Below are positions 59,092-64,000 of a stretch of DNA of 64,000 nucleotides, piece after piece. Position 1 is the first letter of the stretch. The number at the start of each line of letters is the position of its first letter. The notes under the pieces were generated by a model. The model did no database searches and was not told the DNA's origin. It saw only the letters and a list, made by a program, of their open reading frames with translations. The DNA is from Roseovarius sp. (GTDB lineage: Bacteria > Pseudomonadota > Alphaproteobacteria > Rhodobacterales > Rhodobacteraceae). The stretch covers positions 163,074 through 227,073 of the forward strand of contig NZ_JAUCYU010000009.1 of assembly GCF_030373445.1 (NCBI RefSeq), written 5' to 3'. A program made the position numbers and the translations under genes.

Positions 59092-61176
59092 ATGAGTGCC
59101 AAATCAGCGAAATCACCGCGGCAGGCGGTGCTGGTTCTCGGAATGCACCGCTCGGGCACGTCAGCCCTGGCAGGCACCCTGTCGATCCTCGGTTGTGATC
59201 TGCCGGCAAGCCAGATGAAGGCTGACGAGCACAATTCGAAGGGTTACTTCGAGTCGTCTCAGCTTTACCTGCTTCACGACCGTTTGCTGGCCTCCGCCGG
59301 GTCCAGCTGGGATGATTGGCTTTCGGTCAACCCAGGCTGGTTCGAAAGTGCACGTGCCGAGGAGTACCGCGAGCGGGCCGCCGCAACGCTGCAAGAGGAA
59401 TTCGGCAAGTCCCGGCTCTTCGTCCTCAAGGATCCGCGGATTTGCCGCCTGCTTCCGTTCTGGCTGGACATCCTTCCAAACGAAGGCTGCACGCCACTTG
59501 TCGTGCACACCCACCGGCACCCCCTCGAAGTCGCCCGGTCGCTTGAGCGGCGCGACGGAATTGGCATCGACCTCGGGATGCTCCTGTGGATGCGTCACAT
59601 CCTCGATGCCGAACGGGATTCCCGCGGAACAACCCGCGTCTTCACGTCGTATCAGCGCCTCATGAACAATTGGGCCGAAACGGCCCAGGGGATACAGGAT
59701 TCGCTCGGGGTCAAGCTTCCGCGCATGGCCCGGACTGTAGCAACCGAGATCGATGCGTTTCTCGCCCCTGACCTGAAGCACTTTACCGACACACCGGACA
59801 AGGTGCTGCGCAGCCCCCTCATTTCGGAATGGATTCGCAACCTTTACCGCATCCTGGAAGATTGGGCGGAGTCGGGCGAAAAAGAGGAAGATCACGAGAC
59901 CATCGACCAGATCCGCAGCGAATTTGACGCCGCCGCACCTGCCTTTCACCGCCTGGTCGAACTGGGCCAGCAGACATCTCGTTCACTAAGAGAGGCGACC
60001 AGCGAACTTGCGGAAATCGGCGCAAAGAACTCCAGCCTCCAAGCCAGGCTGGCCGAAAGCGAAAATGCCGGCAAGACCCTAGAGCAAAAGCTTTCGGATG
60101 CCCGTACTGAAAGCAACGAGCGCCAGAGCGAAATCGCCAGGCTGAAAGAGGAAAATTCCGGTCTGCAAGGCCAGTCCGAGGAACGTGGCAAGTCGGTCGA
60201 GGCCCTCAAGCGGCAACTTTCCGACGTTCAGGCCGAGAACGAGCGGCGCAAGGAAGACTTGGAAGTCAAGCTTGCCGAAGCTGACGGCAAGCTCGCAGAA
60301 AGCGACAAGGCCAGGGAGGAGCTTCGGCAACATGTTGCTGAACTCGAGGCCAAGATCGAGAAGCGCGCCGCGGAGATATCTCGTCTGGAAGAAGCGAGTG
60401 AAGAGCAAGGCGCTCTCGTCGACACACTCACCCGAAAACTGGACGAGGCGGATGCCGAACGGACCGCCAGTAGCGAACTGGCCCACCGTTTTGAAAGTCA
60501 GCTTGAAGAGACACAATCAGAACTCTCGGCGCTGAAGGACGAGCTTGCCGTTACGAAGAGCCATCTTGAACAGCGTACACACGAGGCTGACGAGACGGCC
60601 AGGGATCTGGCAACCGCGCAAAGCCAGGTCACGGAGAAGGCCCGGAAGATCGAGGTCATGAGTACCGAGATCAGACGGTACGAACATGATCTTGCTGCAC
60701 AAAACGATACGGTCCGCCAGCACGCCGCTGACCTGGCAAACATCTCGACGCTTCTTGCGGAACGCGAAGCCAATCTCGAGACCAGCCACGCCGAGATCAC
60801 TGAACTGAAGGAAAGCCTCAAGACTCTGACGGAACAGCTTAGCGAGGAACGCCTTGCACATGCGGCCGCCTCGGCCCGTGGTGCCGAACAGGTGCGTGAA
60901 CTCGAGCATAGCGTCGAACTGCAGGTGCGGGAGCTGACACAGATCGCACAGATACTTCTCGACACCGAAACAAGGCTCGAGAAGGCTCAGGACAAATCGA
61001 CGAAGGAGAGCGAGGAGTTCCGGCAAACCAAGGCTGTTCTCGACGAAAAGCTCAAGGAAGTCACCGAGAAGGCGGAGAAGGCAGAGAAAAGGGTCAAAGC
61101 GCTGGAAACCAGTACGTCATGGAAGATCACTGCGCCCATCAGGAAGATCCGGCGCGCGTTCAAGCGTGGGAATTAA
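59092..61176 (+). CDS. Sulfotransferase with long C-terminal coiled coil
   Basis: A 694-residue protein. Residues about 12-265 are a sulfotransferase domain (VLVLGMHRSGTSALAGTLS; LVVHTHRHPLEVARSLERR). Residues about 290-660 are a continuous charged heptad coiled coil (runs of Glu, Lys, Leu, Ala). The C-terminus STSWKITAPIRKIRRAFKR repeats the ending of the methyltransferase-like protein at 357-1424. The coiled coil may tether the enzyme to other glycan enzymes or set polymer length. AGAGG lies five bases before the ATG. Confidence 0.85.
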   Translation: MSAKSAKSPRQAVLVLGMHRSGTSALAGTLSILGCDLPASQMKADEHNSKGYFESSQLYLLHDRLLASAGSSWDDWLSVNPGWFESARAEEYRERAAATLQEEFGKSRLFVLKDPRICRLLPFWLDILPNEGCTPLVVHTHRHPLEVARSLERRDGIGIDLGMLLWMRHILDAERDSRGTTRVFTSYQRLMNNWAETAQGIQDSLGVKLPRMARTVATEIDAFLAPDLKHFTDTPDKVLRSPLISEWIRNLYRILEDWAESGEKEEDHETIDQIRSEFDAAAPAFHRLVELGQQTSRSLREATSELAEIGAKNSSLQARLAESENAGKTLEQKLSDARTESNERQSEIARLKEENSGLQGQSEERGKSVEALKRQLSDVQAENERRKEDLEVKLAEADGKLAESDKAREELRQHVAELEAKIEKRAAEISRLEEASEEQGALVDTLTRKLDEADAERTASSELAHRFESQLEETQSELSALKDELAVTKSHLEQRTHEADETARDLATAQSQVTEKARKIEVMSTEIRRYEHDLAAQNDTVRQHAADLANISTLLAEREANLETSHAEITELKESLKTLTEQLSEERLAHAAASARGAEQVRELEHSVELQVRELTQIAQILLDTETRLEKAQDKSTKESEEFRQTKAVLDEKLKEVTEKAEKAEKRVKALETSTSWKITAPIRKIRRAFKRGN

Positions 61177-61562
61177 GCGGGGCAGGGCGGGTTGTGGCCA
61201 TTGAAGTATGGCGGTCCTGCAAAGATCCCACTGCTTCGGTCAGGCGGACCGGACAACCGTTATGAAGTGTCGAAAGCGCTCGCGATTGGAGCCCTCGATC
61301 CGATGAACAAGGTATCCTTGCACGAGTGGCTATTGCGAGAGCCGAAAGCGGCGGACAGGCGCGTCAGGGGCCGGTTGCGGATCAATGGTCAAGACAGACC
61401 ACAATCACGCCCAGGCGCTGCCGGACAAGGCTTGAAATATCCACGTGTTTTCAAAGGTCTTCTGCCTGCCGTCGCGCCTAGGCAATTGCACGGGCGCCGG
61501 GGACGTTGCATAATGCGACCAGAACAGTATTGTCACGAGAAACCCACCTTTGAGGGAGCAGG
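61177..61562. other. Non-coding gap within the sulfotransferase run
   Basis: 386 bases between two sulfotransferase genes. A 124-codon open frame starting at 61192 (GTG) crosses it, but it overlaps the next gene, has no ribosome binding site and reads as low-complexity Arg/Pro/Gly sequence, so I do not call it. No clear promoter, hairpin or repeat is seen. It could be the remnant of a lost gene. Confidence 0.5.
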
Positions 61563-62345
61563 ATGAAATACGCATTGCTGATCGCGCGCCAACGCTCGGG
61601 AACAGGCGCGCTAGGGTCCGTTATCGACAAGCATCCAAATCTTAAGTACTTGGGCGAAGTCTTCCATCCGTCGAATGTTGGGCAGGATTCCAACTTTTTC
61701 ACCTTTCTCAAGCAGGAGGTCGCGAAAGACCCGGCCTTGGCGCTTCCGGATGAACAGTACGGCGTCTTCGAGGCGTTTCTCGAGGCGCAAGCGAAACGCC
61801 ACCCGGGCAAACTGCTTGTTGTCGATGTGAAATACCGCAGCCTGCATCAGCTTGACGGCGGCTGGCGTGGACTTGTTCAGCGTCCGACCATTGTACAGGA
61901 AGCGATCTCACGGAACATCCCGATCCTGCATCTGACCCGACGCAACGCGGTGCAATCCTTCGTTTCGGGGCGTCTGGCCGAGGCAAACAAGGTCTGGCAC
62001 GCACGGGAAGATGAGAAGATCGATGTGACATCGACGGTAGTGAACGTGCGTCAGCTGTCGAACTACATTGTCAACACGGAGCGGGAGATCAAGCTGGTCG
62101 AGACGTGGACTGCGAAATACCCCCATCTTGCGATGTTCGACTATGCGAAGATGATGGATGACGACGGGCTGGTGGCCAAGGATGTCGCCGACAATGTGAG
62201 CAAAACGCTGAATGTCGGCGCATTCAGCGACAGGGCCCCAAGTTTTATCAAGCAGGCGCCGGCCGAGCTCACGGAATCGATTGAGAATATTGATCTCGTA
62301 CAGGAAGCTCTTGAAGGCACCGAATACAATTGGATGTTGAAATGA
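61563..62345 (+). CDS. Sulfotransferase (Stf0-like)
   Basis: A 260-residue protein opening MKYALLIARQRSGTGALGSV, a 5'-phosphosulfate loop, with EVFHPSNVGQ shortly after and the 3'-phosphate-type motif ILHLTRRNAVQSFVSGRLAE near residue 122. The combination of an R-S-G-T loop and the LxRRN motif resembles Stf0 (trehalose 2-sulfotransferase) relatives. GAGGGA five bases before the ATG. Probably acts on the polysaccharide or a glycolipid. Confidence 0.82.
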   Translation: MKYALLIARQRSGTGALGSVIDKHPNLKYLGEVFHPSNVGQDSNFFTFLKQEVAKDPALALPDEQYGVFEAFLEAQAKRHPGKLLVVDVKYRSLHQLDGGWRGLVQRPTIVQEAISRNIPILHLTRRNAVQSFVSGRLAEANKVWHAREDEKIDVTSTVVNVRQLSNYIVNTEREIKLVETWTAKYPHLAMFDYAKMMDDDGLVAKDVADNVSKTLNVGAFSDRAPSFIKQAPAELTESIENIDLVQEALEGTEYNWMLK

Positions 62346-62364
62346 ACGTGAGCAGGCCAGCGCG

Positions 62365-63243
62365 ATGCATCTGAATGAACTCACCGCGATTAATGGAAAA
62401 GCGTGTACTGAAGCAAAGATATTCATGCGTTCGATTGCGCCCGAGAATGTCGGCGTAATCGATCAGGGATTTCACCGTGCCAAGAACTCCTATCCGTATT
62501 TTGGCTTCGTTGAAGTCAGTATCGGAGGGTCCGAGTTCGTCATGTTCTCCGCCAATGACGACTTGGTGGCGATGACCTTTTTCTGGTACGGACCCGACTC
62601 CTACGAGCCGATGTCCATGCAGCTGTGGCGGGAGCGCGCCATGACGGCCCGAACTGTCCTGGACGTCGGATCCTTCAGCGGGGTTTACAGCCTGAGCGCG
62701 GCCGCAGCGAATCCTGACAGTCACATCTACGCCGTGGAGGCCGCGCGCCGCACCTATGGGCGGCTCCTGGTCAACTCCCAGATCAACCAGCTCAGCAATC
62801 GACTTCACTGTATCAACAAGGCCGTCGCAAAGGAGCGCGGCTTCGAAACCTTCATGCGGTTTCGTGGCGAGAACATTCTCGGGATCGGTGACAGCTTCAT
62901 GCCAAAGGATATCGAACCCCAGGCCAGCGAGGAAAGGGTCGAGACGATCGCCCTGGATGAACTTTGTGCAGAACACAACCTCGAACCGGACCTGATCAAG
63001 ATCGATGTCGAGGGGGCGGAATTGCTGGCCCTTGATGGCATGACAAATATTCTCGGCGCCCGGCGGGCCAAGATCCTGATTGAAGTTACCCCTAAAACGG
63101 CTCCGGAGGTCGTTTCACGCCTGAAATCCGCCGGCTATGAGTTGCGCCGCGTTGACGAGCGTGGCCGCTCGCTGGTTTCTTGCGATGACGGCAAGGTGCC
63201 GGGGGTTGTCAACCTGCTGGCTGAGCCGATGGAGCAGGCGTGA
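62365..63243 (+). CDS. FkbM-family methyltransferase
   Basis: A 292-residue SAM-dependent methyltransferase of the FkbM type: SAM loop VLDVGSFSGVYSLSAAAAN near residue 98 and the family motif LIKIDVEGAELLALDGM near 210. These enzymes methylate sugar hydroxyls. It is 19 bases after the Stf0-like gene on the same strand and overlaps the convergent terminal gene by 35 bases. Confidence 0.88.
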   Translation: MHLNELTAINGKACTEAKIFMRSIAPENVGVIDQGFHRAKNSYPYFGFVEVSIGGSEFVMFSANDDLVAMTFFWYGPDSYEPMSMQLWRERAMTARTVLDVGSFSGVYSLSAAAANPDSHIYAVEAARRTYGRLLVNSQINQLSNRLHCINKAVAKERGFETFMRFRGENILGIGDSFMPKDIEPQASEERVETIALDELCAEHNLEPDLIKIDVEGAELLALDGMTNILGARRAKILIEVTPKTAPEVVSRLKSAGYELRRVDERGRSLVSCDDGKVPGVVNLLAEPMEQA

Positions 63244-64000
63244 CGCTTGTATCGCGGAGCAGTGCGTCAGGGTCGGACAGATCCTCTGCGTTCGTAAGCA
63301 TTGTGTAGCCGAAAGTGTGAAAATCTTTCGCGTAGATTTCGTTGATTAGCGCAACCTGTTTGTCCGAATAGGCACTACGCAGCTTTGAGGCCGCGTTCGT
63401 TCGGCTGGGACTCTGGAAGCCGAGCGATACATTGTCTTTATCCCAAATCCTCTTTGCAACTGTCGCCAGATCCTGTTCGATTCTTTCGAAAGAACCCACA
63501 AAGTCATAGTCTAGCAAGTCAAACAGGCCGTAAGTTACTTGGCTTAGGAGATGAATGTCCTGCCTGCGTTGAGGAATATGTTTTAGGCAGAAAAGATAGT
63601 CTGAAAAGCCAAGGGGCTCGTTCGAAACCTTTTGAAGCCCAAATTCAGTTGCGACCTGTCCAATCTGTTTCCGCACCGTGCTATTGGGTGAGTGGTAACG
63701 ATCCAGGTAGTTGGATAAGGCTCGAGCATAAGGGTTTCTGACAAGAGTAAACCTGAAAAACTCTCTAGAAAACAAAGCCTCCTTCAACAACTCCGAGTCA
63801 AAACCCAGCATAGAGGGCCTAATGACTGGGCCGTAGTTGATGTCGTGAATGGCGGCGTCTCTGATCTTTTCGGGAGAGTGGAATGTTTCCATTCTATAGA
63901 TGAGGTGCTTAATGCTGCTGTTTGCCACTTTAGGAAGTGGCGTATAGATAGTGTCCCATCGAATGGTGTAAGAGCGCCGACCTTCGGTAAGGCCCGAGCC
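63209..64000 (-). CDS. Sulfotransferase family 2 protein, 5' end cut off by window edge
   Basis: The frame remains open from its stop at 63209 to the window edge (264 codons), so the N-terminus is missing. Reading past the apparent start at 63928 restores the PAPS loop IYTPLPKVANSSIKHLIYRM, and the 3'-phosphate motif FFRFTLVRNPYARALSNYLD follows. The gene is visibly richer in A+T and has a different codon pattern from its neighbours, suggesting a more recent arrival. It converges with the FkbM gene, overlapping by 35 bases. Confidence 0.82.
   Translation of the reverse strand, partial: GSGLTEGRRSYTIRWDTIYTPLPKVANSSIKHLIYRMETFHSPEKIRDAAIHDINYGPVIRPSMLGFDSELLKEALFSREFFRFTLVRNPYARALSNYLDRYHSPNSTVRKQIGQVATEFGLQKVSNEPLGFSDYLFCLKHIPQRRQDIHLLSQVTYGLFDLLDYDFVGSFERIEQDLATVAKRIWDKDNVSLGFQSPSRTNAASKLRSAYSDKQVALINEIYAKDFHTFGYTMLTNAEDLSDPDALLRDTSVTPAPSAQPAG

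Noticed and set aside
61192..61566. 124-codon open frame in the gap between two sulfotransferase genes
   Set aside because: It starts at a GTG without ribosome binding site, has biased Arg/Pro/Gly composition and overlaps the next gene's start.
1..64000. CRISPR array, tRNA, rRNA or insertion sequence
   Set aside because: No regularly spaced identical repeats, cloverleaf-like sequences, rRNA stretches, transposase motifs or terminal inverted repeats with target duplications were seen.

Overview
The window looks like chromosomal DNA of a marine alphaproteobacterium, most likely Rhodobacteraceae (Roseobacter group). This is inferred, not measured, from four things: high G+C, a carnitine locus of the rhizobial/roseobacter type (carnitine dehydrogenase fused to a thioesterase, plus a BKACE enzyme), a short intergenic repeat I associate with that family (three copies), and a dense sulfotransferase/glycosyltransferase region.

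Layout. (1) 1-2.9 kb, minus strand: the tail of a polysaccharide locus (manC, a methyltransferase-like coiled-coil protein, a truncated unknown gene). (2) 3.0-12.3 kb: a carnitine/crotonobetaine operon on the minus strand, driven from a divergent promoter shared with a GlxA/CdhR-type AraC regulator. Genes run BKACE, Cys-rich lipoprotein, SDR, lipocalin lipoprotein, carnitine dehydrogenase-thioesterase, acyl-CoA dehydrogenase, NDP-forming CoA ligase and caiD, mostly with 4-bp start/stop overlaps, and end in a rho-independent terminator. (3) 12.5-16.4 kb: a three-subunit molybdenum hydroxylase plus a MoaD/ThiS-like protein. (4) 16.5-22 kb: a histone-deacetylase-fold enzyme, a DUF1624-type membrane protein, a sulfotransferase, a glycosyltransferase-methyltransferase fusion and a second glycosyltransferase. 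(5) 22-42.9 kb: a type II secretion system (T2SS) island. Its machinery (gspO, gspGHIJKLM, gspCDEF) is flanked on both sides by a family of three small exported WFENW proteins, a tail-fibre-like exported protein, two Sel1-repeat proteins and a permease fused to FG-GAP and UnbV domains. (6) 43.4-64 kb: a surface-polysaccharide locus with a dTDP-rhamnose operon (rfbC, B, D, A, with a sulfotransferase inside), two giant multidomain glycosyltransferases, methyltransferases and several sulfotransferases.

How it works together. The carnitine operon should turn L-carnitine into glycine betaine and acetoacetate (dehydrogenase, BKACE, thioesterase). CaiD, the acyl-CoA dehydrogenase and the CoA ligase could feed crotonobetaine or gamma-butyrobetaine into it. 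GDP-mannose and dTDP-rhamnose enzymes supply sugars to glycosyltransferases whose product is probably sulfated: seven sulfotransferase-like genes lie in the window. The T2SS with its flanking exported proteins is the best candidate for an undescribed system. I propose that the WFENW proteins and the fibre-like protein are its substrates or surface partners; this is inference from conservation, signal peptides and position only.

I saw no rRNA, tRNA, CRISPR array, insertion sequence or replication origin.
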